Positions 32,358 through 41,452 of a stretch of 64,000 nucleotides of DNA are shown here, piece after piece (the stretch's first letter is position 1; each line of letters begins with the position of its first letter). The stretch covers positions 1 through 64,000 of the forward strand of contig NZ_QPKV01000001.1 of the NCBI RefSeq assembly GCF_003339865.1, written 5' to 3'. The translations under genes were made by a program, and so were the position numbers. Origin of the DNA: Pedobacter chinensis. GTDB lineage: Bacteria > Bacteroidota > Bacteroidia > Sphingobacteriales > Sphingobacteriaceae. Under the pieces are notes generated by a model, which made no database searches, had not been told where the DNA came from, and saw only the letters and a list, made by a program, of their open reading frames with translations.

Positions 32358-34220
32358 TTATCTGATAATCAAAACCGGGATATTTACTTTGTGCCTTACG
32401 GAATCAACCGTTGTTCCAAAGATCAAATCTTTCAGGCCTTTGTGTCCGTGGGCACCCATTACCAGAAGTTCCAGGTCGTTTTTGTTACTGATATCTGCAA
32501 TTTCTTTGGCTGTACTGCCGAACCCGATAAACGGAGTAGAATCATAACCTAAATCTTCCAGGTTTGTTCTGTACTTCTCCAGATTTTGCCTGTCGCTTTG
32601 CGTTTCATGATCCATCACTTCATTTCCATGGTATCTTGCGGCCGCAGTTTCAACCACATGTATTAAAAAGTAATGTGCATCTTTTCCGCCCTGAATCAAA
32701 GCATGCCTGATGGTATTGCGGTCATTTTTCGAAAAATCAACCGCTATGCCAATTCTGGAATAGCTAATTTTCTCAATTTTACCGATATCCAAAGCATTTC
32801 CATGAGGAACCATTTGTTTGGATGACATTTTCTTTTCCAATAAGGGATGAAAGAAAACATATAACAGGAGTAACACAATGAAAATTAAGGCTGGTACCAC
32901 AACTACATAAATCCACCAATTGTTGGCTTCTTGGGCCCAACCACCAACTTCTTCTATAACTAATTTTACATTTAAGGCGATAATGGCCAACGCGCTTGCC
33001 CAGGCTAAAATCTTTACCCAGGTTTTGATCGCAAAATCTTTCATCAGTTTTTTATCTGATGTAAAATGAATCAATGGGATTACAGCAAAGCCCAATTGTA
33101 AACTCAATACCACCTGACTTAAAACCAATAATCCTCCAAGAGCATCATCTCCATAATGTAAAATGGTAAAAAAAGCAGGTACAATGGCTAATAAACGGGT
33201 AATTAAGCGGCGCAACCAGGGTTGAATTCTTAAATTAATATGCCCCTCCATAATAATCTGACCGGCAAGTGTTCCGGTAACGGTAGAGCTTTGCCCCGCA
33301 GCGATTAACGCAATGGCAAATAAAGCCGGAGCTACATTTCCGAATATATTGGAAAGGAGTTTATGTGCATCCTGTATTTCTGCCACTTCATGTAGGCCAT
33401 TTTTATAGAAAGCTGCTGCTGCTAAAATTAATATTGCGGCATTTACAAAAAAGGCAAGATTCAGTGCGACTGTAGTATCAATTAAATTGAACTTTAAGGC
33501 TTCTTTAATTCCCTTATTTGTGCGTTCTATTTTTCTGGTTTGTACCAGAGAAGAGTGTAAATAAAGATTATGAGGCATTACGGTTGCTCCGATAATACCA
33601 ATGGCAATGTATAAAGCATCGCCACCTAAAACCGATGGTTCGAAACCTTTTGCTATTTCTTTTAATGATGGCTCGACAATAAACATCTCTACTAAAAAAG
33701 AAATTCCAACGATGAATACCATGGAAACAATAAAACCTTCCATGGCTCTCATACCCTTATTTAATAGGAATAACAGCAAGATAGTATCAAAAATAGTAAT
33801 GGAAATGCCCCAGATCAATGGCAGGCCGAAAAGTAATTGTAAGCCAATGGCCATCCCAATTATTTCGGCTAAATCACAAGCAATAATGGCAGTTTGAGCC
33901 AATCCAAATAACGGGATGTTTGCCCAGCGGGGATAGGCATGCTTTGAAGCCTGGGCTAAATCCAAACCTCTGACAATGCCTAATCTTGCACTTAAAGATT
34001 GCAATAATAAGGCGATTAGATTTGACATGAGTAAAACCCAAATCAACTGATATCCGAATTTACTTCCTCCAGCTAAATCTGTTGCCCAGTTTCCGGGGTC
34101 CATATATCCAACACTGATCAAATAAGCCGGACCAATGAAGGCCAAAATTCTGCGCCAACCTTTTCTTTTATCAGTACTTACACTTTGATGTACCTCACTT
34201 AACGACTCAGTTTTTGCCAT
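32358..34220 (-). CDS. mntH: Nramp metal transporter fused to a universal stress domain
   Basis: 620 residues. Residues 25-455 are an Nramp carrier with 11 or so helices: the metal-site motifs DPGNWATD (41-48) and MPHNLYLHSSL (215-225) are intact, which implies Mn2+/Fe2+ uptake with protons. Residues about 475-620 are a UspA domain on the cytoplasmic side with the ATP-type glycine motif GAHGHKGLKDLIFG. This fusion is known in Bacteroidota and may let nucleotide binding tune transport (inference). Its start lies inside the upstream DtxR gene (14 bp overlap), so the two are co-expressed. Confidence 0.93.
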   Translation of the reverse strand: MAKTESLSEVHQSVSTDKRKGWRRILAFIGPAYLISVGYMDPGNWATDLAGGSKFGYQLIWVLLMSNLIALLLQSLSARLGIVRGLDLAQASKHAYPRWANIPLFGLAQTAIIACDLAEIIGMAIGLQLLFGLPLIWGISITIFDTILLLFLLNKGMRAMEGFIVSMVFIVGISFLVEMFIVEPSLKEIAKGFEPSVLGGDALYIAIGIIGATVMPHNLYLHSSLVQTRKIERTNKGIKEALKFNLIDTTVALNLAFFVNAAILILAAAAFYKNGLHEVAEIQDAHKLLSNIFGNVAPALFAIALIAAGQSSTVTGTLAGQIIMEGHINLRIQPWLRRLITRLLAIVPAFFTILHYGDDALGGLLVLSQVVLSLQLGFAVIPLIHFTSDKKLMKDFAIKTWVKILAWASALAIIALNVKLVIEEVGGWAQEANNWWIYVVVVPALIFIVLLLLYVFFHPLLEKKMSSKQMVPHGNALDIGKIEKISYSRIGIAVDFSKNDRNTIRHALIQGGKDAHYFLIHVVETAAARYHGNEVMDHETQSDRQNLEKYRTNLEDLGYDSTPFIGFGSTAKEIADISNKNDLELLVMGAHGHKGLKDLIFGTTVDSVRHKVNIPVLIIR

Positions 34221-34869
34221 TACTGCTAATTAAAATGTGTTTTGCAACTTCTCTACTAATATTAATTTGTTTATCTGCTACCTGAATTTCTACTGAACCA
34301 TCGAAATCGGTAACATCGCTGATTTGGATTTGTTTGCCAAGTGTCAGGCCTAATTTTTCCAAATGCTTTAAAAAAGCAGAACTATGCTGGCTTACACCAG
34401 TAATTGTTCCGGTATCACCGATTTTTAATTCGATTAGTTTAATGAACTGGGTTTTGGCAAATCGTCCGTTTTTATCGGGAATGGGATCACCATGTGGATC
34501 TGATTTAGGGAAACCAAGAAATTCATCCAGCCGCTCTATCAGTGCAACTGATTTTATATGTTCTAATTCTTCAGCAACATCATGTACCTCATCCCACTTA
34601 AAATTGAGTTTGTCTACTAAAAAAACTTCCCATAATCTATGCTTCCTGACTATGTCAATTGCTGCGTTTTTACCTTTCTCAGTTAAGGTAACACCCTGGT
34701 ATTTAATATAATCAACATAACCTTTTTCAGCCAGTTTCTTAATCATATCAGTAACCGATGCAGGTTTGGTTTGCATTTGCTCAGCTATTGCATTAGTTTG
34801 AACACTGTTGTTTTTTTCTGCTAGATGATAAATTATTTTAAGATAATTCTCTTCTGTAAAACTTTGCAT
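34207..34869 (-). CDS. DtxR/MntR-family metal-dependent regulator
   Basis: 220 residues. An N-terminal winged helix (about 5-60; NSVQTNAIAEQMQTKPASVT, DMIKKLAEKGYVDYIKYQGV) is followed by a dimerisation/metal domain (VHDVAEELEHIKS, FPKSDPHGDPIP) and a C-terminal FeoA/SH3-like domain (about 145-218), as in IdeR rather than short MntR. It is expected to repress metal uptake with Mn2+ or Fe2+. It overlaps the Nramp gene it most likely controls. Confidence 0.92.
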   Translation of the reverse strand: MQSFTEENYLKIIYHLAEKNNSVQTNAIAEQMQTKPASVTDMIKKLAEKGYVDYIKYQGVTLTEKGKNAAIDIVRKHRLWEVFLVDKLNFKWDEVHDVAEELEHIKSVALIERLDEFLGFPKSDPHGDPIPDKNGRFAKTQFIKLIELKIGDTGTITGVSQHSSAFLKHLEKLGLTLGKQIQISDVTDFDGSVEIQVADKQINISREVAKHILISSNGKN

Positions 34870-34872
34870 TTA

Positions 34873-34936
34873 AATTTATCTAATTTTATTTTTAGGTAAA
34901 TCTAAAAAATAATTATTAAAATTTATTAGATAAATT
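34873..34936. promoter_or_regulatory. Palindromes before the DtxR-Nramp operon
   Basis: tttttag (34889-34895) and ctaaaaa (34902-34908) flank gtaaat, forming a DtxR-box-like palindrome. A second inverted pair, aatttatctaa (34873-34883) and ttagataaatt (34926-34936), flanks it. Both lie between the regulator and the divergent Lrp gene, so either or both could be controlled. Confidence 0.6.
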
Positions 34937-34996
34937 TTGTTAAAATTTAGAATATAATTTGGTTATGTTTGTTTTCTCAAATACCTTTGAATTTAT

Positions 34997-35467
34997 ATGG
35001 CATCAGAATTAGATAAAATTGATTTTAAAATTTTAAGAATCTTACAAGATAACGGTAGAATTACCAACTTGCTTTTATCACAAGAAATTGGATTATCGCC
35101 GGCACCAACTCTTGAACGTGTACGTAAATTAGAGATGGCTGGTTACATTAAGAGCTACCATGCCTTGGTTGATGAAGAAAAGCTGGGTTTGGGAATTAAA
35201 ACCTTTATCCAAATTCAATTGGATTTTCATAAAAACAATACCATTCAAATCTTTTTAGATGAAGTAAATCAAATCAAGGAAATCACTGAATGCCATCATG
35301 TAACTGGTCAGGCAGATTTTCTGTTAAAAGTTTATGTGAAAGATATAAAATCATACGAACGTTTAATCATGGAGAAAATCAGTAAAATTTCTGTAGTTAA
35401 AACATTCCAAACGATGATGATTATGTCAACTACAAAGAAAGAACCTATTGTGCCGCTGGAGTATTAA
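34997..35467 (+). CDS. Lrp/AsnC-family transcriptional regulator
   Basis: 156 residues. HTH at 5-55 (DFKILRILQDNGRITNLLLS, IGLSPAPTLERVRKLEMAG) and a RAM ligand-binding domain (about 70-150; IKEITECHHVTGQADFLLKV). It is divergent from the DtxR-Nramp unit across a 127-bp palindrome-rich gap. The target amino acid is unknown. Confidence 0.92.
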   Translation: MASELDKIDFKILRILQDNGRITNLLLSQEIGLSPAPTLERVRKLEMAGYIKSYHALVDEEKLGLGIKTFIQIQLDFHKNNTIQIFLDEVNQIKEITECHHVTGQADFLLKVYVKDIKSYERLIMEKISKISVVKTFQTMMIMSTTKKEPIVPLEY

Positions 35468-35491
35468 TATGTTGGTTTTAAAAGTAAATAT

Positions 35492-35521
35492 TACCACCTA
35501 AGACATTTAAGGGCATCTAAG
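35492..35521 (+). repeat. Left inverted repeat around the GxxExxY gene
   Basis: taccacctaagacatttaag then ggcatctaag: its reverse complement matches 25 of 30 bases at 35991-36020. The 3' end of the gene (minus strand) begins 1 bp inside. Confidence 0.75.
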
Positions 35522-35947
35522 CTAAACATCGAATTTGTACATGTATTCGCTTACAAAGGCTCTTTTCCCATGTTGAACGATATTAGTTGAGTTGAAGTTT
35601 ATTAATAGTCCTTTTGGCACTTTTAAAAGTTTCATATATGTTAAAATCTGTGCTTCATGTATTGGAAGAATATTTTCCACGGATTTTAACTCTACAACTA
35701 TGCAATTTTCAATCACTAAATCAGCTCTTAATTCGGTATCCAGTAAAATATCTTTATAACTTATTAGAATAGAGTGTTCAGCCGTAAAATTTATTTGCTG
35801 TAACTGCAATTCTCTTATAAGGCATTTTTGATAAACACTTTCCAGTAAACCCGGACCAAGCATTTTATGTACTTCTATGCAAGCTCCGGTTACTTTATAC
35901 TCCAGATTATCAAGAAAAGTTTTCTTCATCATTGTAAAAATCATCAA
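35522..35947 (-). CDS. GxxExxY family protein
   Basis: 141 residues. GACIEVHKMLGPGLLESVYQ carries the G-x2-E-x2-Y signature. ELRADLVIENCIVVELKSVE with D..I...VVELK is the PD-(D/E)xK-like core, and QILTYMKLLKVPKGLLINFN the end. The family is nuclease-like but its function is unproved. MMKKTFLDNL inside may be the true start. The gene is enclosed by ~30-bp inverted repeats and carries no neighbour of its own, suggesting a mobile or recently inserted unit. Confidence 0.85.
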   Translation of the reverse strand: MMIFTMMKKTFLDNLEYKVTGACIEVHKMLGPGLLESVYQKCLIRELQLQQINFTAEHSILISYKDILLDTELRADLVIENCIVVELKSVENILPIHEAQILTYMKLLKVPKGLLINFNSTNIVQHGKRAFVSEYMYKFDV

Positions 35948-35990
35948 AAAGTTAAAGTTATAATTGGGATGATTTTTTATGGAGGATTTA

Positions 35991-36020
35991 CTAAGATGCG
36001 CTAAGGTGTCTTAGGTGGTA
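35991..36020 (-). repeat. Right inverted repeat around the GxxExxY gene
   Basis: ctaagatgcgctaaggtgtc then ttaggtggta; 25/30 match to the left repeat in inverted orientation. Shared outer ends are ggtggta/taccacc. Confidence 0.75.
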
Positions 36021-36051
36021 TAATTATTTTAGTAATCTAAGATGGTTAAAA

Positions 36052-36729
36052 TCATTGAATATTCCAATCAATTGGTTTCAAATTATTTTGAACCAGCAAT
36101 TGATTTGCTTTCGAAAAATGTTTTGAGCCAAAGAAGCCATTATATGCTGAAAAGGGTGAGGGATGTGCTGCTGTGAGCACATAATGTTTTTTTTGATCAA
36201 TCAATGCTGCTTTTTGCTGAGCATATTTTCCCCAAAGTAAGAAAACAATATGTTTACGTTTTTCAGAAAGTGCTTTGATGATTTCATCAGTAAAAATTTC
36301 CCAACCTCTGTTTTGATGTGAGCCGGCTTCGGTAGCCCGAACTGTCAGTGTAGCATTTAAAAGCAATACTCCCTGTTCTGCCCAGTGTGTTAAATTGCCA
36401 TGATTGGGGGCCTTAAATCCTTTAATGTCATCTTCCAGTTCTTTATAAATGTTTTTGAGCGATGGAGGAATAGCTACGCCACGTTGTACAGAAAAAGATA
36501 ATCCATGTGCTTGTCCAACACCATGATATGGGTCCTGCCCTAAAATCACAACCTTAACCTCATCAAATGGGGTGATATTCAACGCATTAAAAATATCAGA
36601 ACCCTTGGGATAAACTATGGCGCCGTTCTGCTTTTCATCCCTTAAAAAAGACTTCAGGCTTTTCATGTAGTCTTTTTCAAATTCTTCTTTTAAAACAGCA
36701 AGCCAACTTGGTTCTAATGCTACCGACAT
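36052..36729 (-). CDS. ung: Uracil-DNA glycosylase
   Basis: 225 residues, family 1 UDG. Catalytic Asp66 in GQDPYHG (64-70), the [10 protein letters not shown] loop, LLLNATLTV, and the leucine-loop [11 protein letters not shown] with His189. It removes uracil from DNA. Length is typical. Confidence 0.97.
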   Translation of the reverse strand: MSVALEPSWLAVLKEEFEKDYMKSLKSFLRDEKQNGAIVYPKGSDIFNALNITPFDEVKVVILGQDPYHGVGQAHGLSFSVQRGVAIPPSLKNIYKELEDDIKGFKAPNHGNLTHWAEQGVLLLNATLTVRATEAGSHQNRGWEIFTDEIIKALSEKRKHIVFLLWGKYAQQKAALIDQKKHYVLTAAHPSPFSAYNGFFGSKHFSKANQLLVQNNLKPIDWNIQ

Positions 36730-36818
36730 ATATTTTAAATGTAAATAAGTTTAATATTAGCAAATGGTTGATAGATCTCCTTCGATGAAGTTTAAACCAT
36801 TAATCATGAGGCAAAGTT

Positions 36819-37337
36819 TTATGATTTCTTTTTGTAAATTTCCAACAAATCTCCCTCAAGAGTGGTTTTAGGCCCTTCAATTATTCTTCCTAATTCTTTT
36901 CCTTTGTTATCATAAACAATAAATGTTGGCACGCGCTGGATATCTAAACCATCAATAAGGCCATTTTCAGCTTTTTTTAGTCCATCAACTGCGATGATTT
37001 CTACATTTTTTTCTTTAAAATGTAAATTATCAAGCACTTTGAAAAAGTTGGGAACATTTACCTTGCTATCGCCACACCAGCTACCAAAAACAACTTTAAT
37101 TTTCTCCTTTTTTACTAATTTTTTCAACTCAATCATCGTGGCAGCATCAGGTATATAGGCTGCATAAAGTGGGTCGTACATTTCCTTAAACTCTGGAAAT
37201 GAGATCATACCGTCCCGGGTACAAATATTAATCAGCACATCTTTGTTTTTGGTTTGATCGTGAATTTTTTTATTTACTTCTTGTGCAGAAACATTCATTG
37301 CAAGTACGATTAAGGTTATTGATAAGAGAATTTTCAT
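36819..37337 (-). CDS. Thioredoxin-family periplasmic protein with CxxS site
   Basis: 172 residues, signal peptide ending VSAQ (about 19). Thioredoxin fold with the active site FGSWCGDSK: Cys88-G-D-Ser91, so the second cysteine is replaced by serine. The cis-Pro loop is QRVPTFIVYD. A single-cysteine site suggests a role other than dithiol exchange. Confidence 0.85.
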   Translation of the reverse strand: MKILLSITLIVLAMNVSAQEVNKKIHDQTKNKDVLINICTRDGMISFPEFKEMYDPLYAAYIPDAATMIELKKLVKKEKIKVVFGSWCGDSKVNVPNFFKVLDNLHFKEKNVEIIAVDGLKKAENGLIDGLDIQRVPTFIVYDNKGKELGRIIEGPKTTLEGDLLEIYKKKS

Positions 37338-37453
37338 ATTAATTTGATGAATTGTTAAGCCTGTGAAATTTTTAATGAAATTATTGTTTTAAAATCTAAT
37401 TTCTGCCATTTAAAAACGATATTTGCAAAAAAAAAATAATTATAATAAATTTT

Positions 37454-37993
37454 ATGCCAAATATTATCAGATTAATTGCGGGGTTTGCTTTACTGGGTGG
37501 CGCAGTTGCTTTATTTGTTTTCGGTTTCTGGCCATGGGGAATTGTGGCTATCTTATTAGGACTAATTGTTTTGGTAACTTATTTCTTTAATGAGAATATG
37601 CTATTGGCACAATGGTACCTTAGAAAAGACAATATGCCAAAGGCAAAACAATTTTTGGATCGCATCACTAATTATGAAAGCCAGTTGATTAAAGTTCAGC
37701 ATGGTTATTACAACTTATTAATCGGTTTAATTGAAAGCAGAACAGCGCCAATGCAAAGTGAAAAATATTTTAAAAAATCACTTGCTTTAGGTATGCAGAT
37801 GGATCATAATGTTGCATTAGCTAAGTTAAGTTTAGCCGGAATTGCAATGGCAAAGCGTAATAAACGAGAAGCCACCATGTATTTAGCAGAAGCTAAAAAA
37901 GCAGATAAAAACAAATTGCTGGCTGATCAGATTAAACAAATGAAAGATCAGATGGGCATGATGGACAAACAGCAACAAGTTCGTTATAGATAA
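37454..37993 (+). CDS. Membrane protein with TPR-like soluble part
   Basis: 179 residues. Two membrane helices (about 4-24 and 26-45; LGGAVALFVFGFWPWGIVAI) are joined by a tight turn. Helical TPR-like repeats (residues 50-160; AQWYLRKDNMPKAKQFLDRI, SEKYFKKSLALGMQMDHNVA) and a Met/Gln-rich tail follow. Family unknown. A terminator hairpin follows at 38015. Confidence 0.7.
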   Translation: MPNIIRLIAGFALLGGAVALFVFGFWPWGIVAILLGLIVLVTYFFNENMLLAQWYLRKDNMPKAKQFLDRITNYESQLIKVQHGYYNLLIGLIESRTAPMQSEKYFKKSLALGMQMDHNVALAKLSLAGIAMAKRNKREATMYLAEAKKADKNKLLADQIKQMKDQMGMMDKQQQVRYR

Positions 37994-38014
37994 CAGTTAA
38001 GTTAAAAAATAAGG

Positions 38015-38039
38015 AGCCGATTTTATATCGGCTTTTTTG
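38015..38039 (+). terminator. Rho-independent terminator
   Basis: agccga/tcggct stem (38015-38020, 38028-38033; loop ttttata) followed by a T-run. Confidence 0.8.
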
Positions 38040-38142
38040 TTAGTAAAACTTAACTGTAAAGCGTCATAATCTAAAATGAATTTTAGACGAGTCGAAGTTT
38101 TTTAATATTTTGTGGTTTTTAAACGATTCTTTTAAAATATTT

Positions 38143-39390
38143 ATGGAATTATATTATTCTTTTTCAGTACTCATTGTTTTAGCTTCTTTCTTTTCTTATT
38201 TAAATCTTCGGTATCTAAAGCTCCCTTCAACTATTGGTATTATGATTATAGCCATGTTGAGTTCAATTGTATTGGTTTTGACGGGCAGTTTATTTCCAAA
38301 AACATTTGATCATTTCTCTACACTGCTGCAGGATGTTGATTTTACAGAAGTGTTAATGGGAGCCATGCTAAACTTCCTTTTATTTGCCGGAGCTATTCAT
38401 ATTAATCTGGTTGATTTAAGAGAACAAAGGGCGCCGGTTATTATTTTCTCGACAGTAAGTGTGGTTATTTCAACCTTTGCTGTTGGTGCATTGGTTTTTT
38501 ATATCACACCGATTTTTGGGTTCCATATACCTTTTATATACAGTTTGTTGTTTGGTGCCTTGATTTCGCCAACTGATCCTATTGCTGTAATGGGTGTTTT
38601 AAAAGAGGCTAATGTTAAAAAATCACTGGAAACAAAGGTTGCGGGAGAATCATTATTTAATGATGGGGTTGCAGTTGTGATTTTTGCAGTAATCCTTCAA
38701 TTGGCGCAGGGAACTGATGTTGATTTAAGTTTTACCAATATATCATGGTTACTGGTAAAAGAAGCATTAGGAGGTTTTGTTTTAGGGACTATTCTGGGTA
38801 TTGGTGCATCCAATGCGATGAGAAAAATTGATGACTATAAAGTCTCGGTTCTGATCACATTGTCAGTGGTAATGGGTGGTTATCTCATTGCACATTCCAT
38901 TCATATCTCAGGGCCTTTAACCATGGTTGCTGCAGGGATTGTAATTGGAAATTACGGTAAAAGGACAGCGATGTCTGCTGTTACAAAAGACTATCTTAAT
39001 AAATTCTGGGAGCTTATTGATGAGATATTAAATGCAATTTTATTCCTTTTCATAGGGTTTGAATTACTCATCATTCATAATATAACCGATTATTGGTTAA
39101 TTGGCTTATGTTGTATCGTAATCGTACTTTTTTCCCGGTTCCTGTCGATCTATATTCCAGTTGTAGTGATTCCGTTTAAAAATAAATTCAGCAGCGGAAC
39201 GATTAAAGTTTTGGTTTGGGGTGGATTACGCGGCGGAGTATCAATTGCCCTGGTTTTATCAATGGATGAAGGCCCTTACAAACCGTTATTAGTAGGGATT
39301 ACGTATTTTGTAGTGGTGTTTTCTATCATCGTTCAAGGTTTAACAGTTGGCAAACTGGCTAAAAAAGTTCTTTCAGTAGAAGAAGTATAG
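38143..39390 (+). CDS. Na+/H+ antiporter, CPA1 family
   Basis: 415 residues from the ATG at 38143; the open frame extends 33 bases upstream to a TTG, which is less likely. About 12 membrane helices. The ion-site motif GALISPTDPIAVM (ND-like, with Asp in TDP), EKVAGESLFNDGVAVVIF with the conserved FNDG, and VLVWGGLRGGVSIALVLS are CPA1 hallmarks. It exports Na+ (or K+) in exchange for H+. Confidence 0.93.
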   Translation: MELYYSFSVLIVLASFFSYLNLRYLKLPSTIGIMIIAMLSSIVLVLTGSLFPKTFDHFSTLLQDVDFTEVLMGAMLNFLLFAGAIHINLVDLREQRAPVIIFSTVSVVISTFAVGALVFYITPIFGFHIPFIYSLLFGALISPTDPIAVMGVLKEANVKKSLETKVAGESLFNDGVAVVIFAVILQLAQGTDVDLSFTNISWLLVKEALGGFVLGTILGIGASNAMRKIDDYKVSVLITLSVVMGGYLIAHSIHISGPLTMVAAGIVIGNYGKRTAMSAVTKDYLNKFWELIDEILNAILFLFIGFELLIIHNITDYWLIGLCCIVIVLFSRFLSIYIPVVVIPFKNKFSSGTIKVLVWGGLRGGVSIALVLSMDEGPYKPLLVGITYFVVVFSIIVQGLTVGKLAKKVLSVEEV

Positions 39391-39464
39391 TGATGTTTAG
39401 TACTTGGTTTAAGGAGCGTATCTAAAGTCTACTTCCATTCGAATATTTAAGGCTACGCTTGTGC

Positions 39465-39780
39465 CGTCATTCCCAAGCAGGTGGGAACACAATGTTATTA
39501 AGTTAAGCTTTTTAGAGCGGCCGTCATTGCTGAGAAGGCACGACGAAGCAATCTTTTTCGCTATCGCCAATTGGCAACCTCCAGAGAGATTGCTTCGTTT
39601 TACTCGCAATGACAAGCAAGTTTTCCTTAACTTAATGATGACATTAAATGGGGAATCACGCAAGTGTTCATTGAAAATAACCTTAAAGAAAAAGGAATTA
39701 AGATACCAAATCAAATTGGTATCTTAATGAGATAGAAAGGTTGTATATCGCATTAAGATTCCCGCTTTCACGGGAATGAC
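39465..39780. repeat. Cluster of dispersed palindromic repeats
   Basis: Three structures lie between convergent genes. (1) gtcattccc/gtgggaac (about 39467-39487). (2) A long imperfect inverted repeat: gtcattgctgagaaggcacg onward (39523-39553) against gattgcttcgttttactcgc onward (39588-39613), with the perfect palindrome gccaattggc (39566-39575) at its centre. (3) attcccg/cgggaat (39758-39777). The cattgcgagg...acgaagcaat type is a familiar dispersed repeat in this phylum. No gene is seen in 39391-39864. Confidence 0.7.
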
Positions 39781-39864
39781 AGACTACTATGGATCGGTGT
39801 CCATATGATAGGCAAGAACGGAAAAGAGACAAATGAGACTTTTTTGAATTCCTTCATTTATATC

Positions 39865-40362
39865 TTACGGCTTATCCCTGCCAATAAATCTTTCCTTACC
39901 TAACAGAAATTGAATTGCCCGACTGATATTTCGATCAATAGCATCATCCGTTTTCAAATTAGCAATGTAGCGAATAATTTCTAACTGCAAATACGGGGCT
40001 GATTGATCAAATATTTCTTTGGCTTCTTTATTTTCAGACAAGGCTTTTATGAGTTTCGGGTGTATAGCAATTTTTCTTTCCTCGGAATCAAATTCAATTT
40101 CAAACCTTGCCTGATCTCCAACATCCTTTCCTGCAGCTTTTCGCATAGGCGTATTCAGGTACAAACGCCAGTCTCCGGCATACTTAACTAAAGTTTGTTT
40201 AAATAAATGCCCATCTATTTTTATTTGAACAGGGATTTTCCCTTTATTTTTTTCGGCTTGGTTGAAGATATATTGTAAATAAGCTTCAGGAATGAAAACA
40301 AATGGATTAATTCCAATGATATGAATCTGTGCGGTGAAAGGTTCTGGCTTGCTTTTACTCAT
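39865..40362 (-). CDS. YdeI/OmpD-associated family protein with DUF1905
   Basis: 165 residues. DUF1905 (8-90: FTAQIHIIGINPFVFIPEAY, YLNTPMRKAAGKDVGDQARF) is followed by the YdeI/OmdA C-terminal part (100-163: LIKALSENKEAKEIFDQ, RYIANLKTDDAIDRNISRAI). No membrane segment. Function unknown. Confidence 0.9.
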   Translation of the reverse strand: MSKSKPEPFTAQIHIIGINPFVFIPEAYLQYIFNQAEKNKGKIPVQIKIDGHLFKQTLVKYAGDWRLYLNTPMRKAAGKDVGDQARFEIEFDSEERKIAIHPKLIKALSENKEAKEIFDQSAPYLQLEIIRYIANLKTDDAIDRNISRAIQFLLGKERFIGRDKP

Positions 40363-40486
40363 GTTAACCTAATATCATTAAAGTTAGCACTTTCTATTCA
40401 ATAGCTTTTAATAGTAATGGACATTGCTTTTCAAAATATTAAAACCAAACCCGATTTTTGATTGTATTTCATATAAAATTTATACT

Positions 40487-41041
40487 ATGGCAACATCACA
40501 AGAAGGAAGTACTAACAATACTCAGGAAGATGAAAATATTAAAGATTTAGGCGGCAAAGCGGCTATCGAAAAATTACGTGACCTGGCTGGAAAAGCAGAA
40601 AGCTGTTTTTTTTGCACTAACATTAAAACAGGCATTCCTTTATCTGTCAGGCCAATGGCTATTCAACAAGTGGATGATGAGGGAAATATCTGGTTTATGA
40701 GCATGAAAGACAGTCACAAGAATGATGAAATTTCTGCTGATCCATTTACCCATTTGCTTTTTCAGGCTGGTGCACATTCGGGATTTGTAAATATTTATGG
40801 GATTTCAGAAATCAGCAGAGATCAAGCCAAAATTGATGAACTTTGGAGCCCGTTCATTAAAACCTGGTTTCAGGGAGGTAAGGATGACCCGAATATTACA
40901 CTGATTAAAGTAATTCCATCTGAGGGATATTACTGGGATACCAAGCACGGAACTGCCGTTGCGTTTTTGAAAATGGCAGCATCAGTGATTACCGGTAAAA
41001 CAATGGACGATTCTGTTGAGGGAACCTTGGATGTTGATTAG
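40487..41041 (+). CDS. Pyridoxamine 5'-phosphate oxidase-like general stress protein
   Basis: 184 residues from the ATG at 40487; the in-frame ATG at 40424 is not supported by protein similarity. The split-barrel flavin fold is seen in FFCTNIKTGIPLSVRPMAIQ, VDDEGNIWFMSMKDSHKNDE, HLLFQAGAHSGFVNIYGISE and LIKVIPSEGYYWDTKHG. It belongs to the general stress protein 26 group, which binds FMN/FAD; its reaction is unknown. Confidence 0.9.
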   Translation: MATSQEGSTNNTQEDENIKDLGGKAAIEKLRDLAGKAESCFFCTNIKTGIPLSVRPMAIQQVDDEGNIWFMSMKDSHKNDEISADPFTHLLFQAGAHSGFVNIYGISEISRDQAKIDELWSPFIKTWFQGGKDDPNITLIKVIPSEGYYWDTKHGTAVAFLKMAASVITGKTMDDSVEGTLDVD

Positions 41042-41198
41042 TTTGAAAATTTGTCATGCTTACCTTTACCGAAGCGCAAAAGCTGCGAAGTAAATTTAGT
41101 TAAAGATCTTATTCGTGAGACTTATGGCCATCCGATGAATCTAAACATTATGCAGTTATTCATCGGATGACTTTTCAAATGAAAACTGGTAGGAAGAA

Positions 41199-41411
41199 TT
41201 ATTTGTCTTCTAAACAATCATAACCTTCAAGTTCTTCTCTTTTAGATCTTTTGCTTAAAATATCATCTTCCTCAGCTTGTGCTCTGGAGAAAAATAAAGC
41301 TTCGGCCTGGATTCTTTTAATTAATTGACGAACAAGGGTTAAATCAAAAGCATCTTTACTTAGTTTGATGCAATATTCTCTTTCGTTGATTTCTAAACTT
41401 GAAGTATTCAT
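41199..41411 (-). CDS. Small conserved-looking protein, unknown
   Basis: 70 residues: SSLEINEREYCIKLSKDAFD, TLVRQLIKRIQAEALFFSRA, then an acidic EEDDILSKRSKREELEGYD. Its charge distribution and codon use look like a real gene. No family is recognised. It lies between the lysS terminator and the PNPOx-like gene. Confidence 0.55.
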   Translation of the reverse strand: MNTSSLEINEREYCIKLSKDAFDLTLVRQLIKRIQAEALFFSRAQAEEDDILSKRSKREELEGYDCLEDK

Positions 41412-41452
41412 AGGGCAATCATTTTTAATTTTATCGATTGCTGTAAATATAG

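Noticed and set aside
39409..39727. Open frames of 88-101 codons between the antiporter and YdeI-like genes
   Set aside because: They lie over palindromic repeats on both strands, and their sequence follows the repeat arms rather than a protein pattern.
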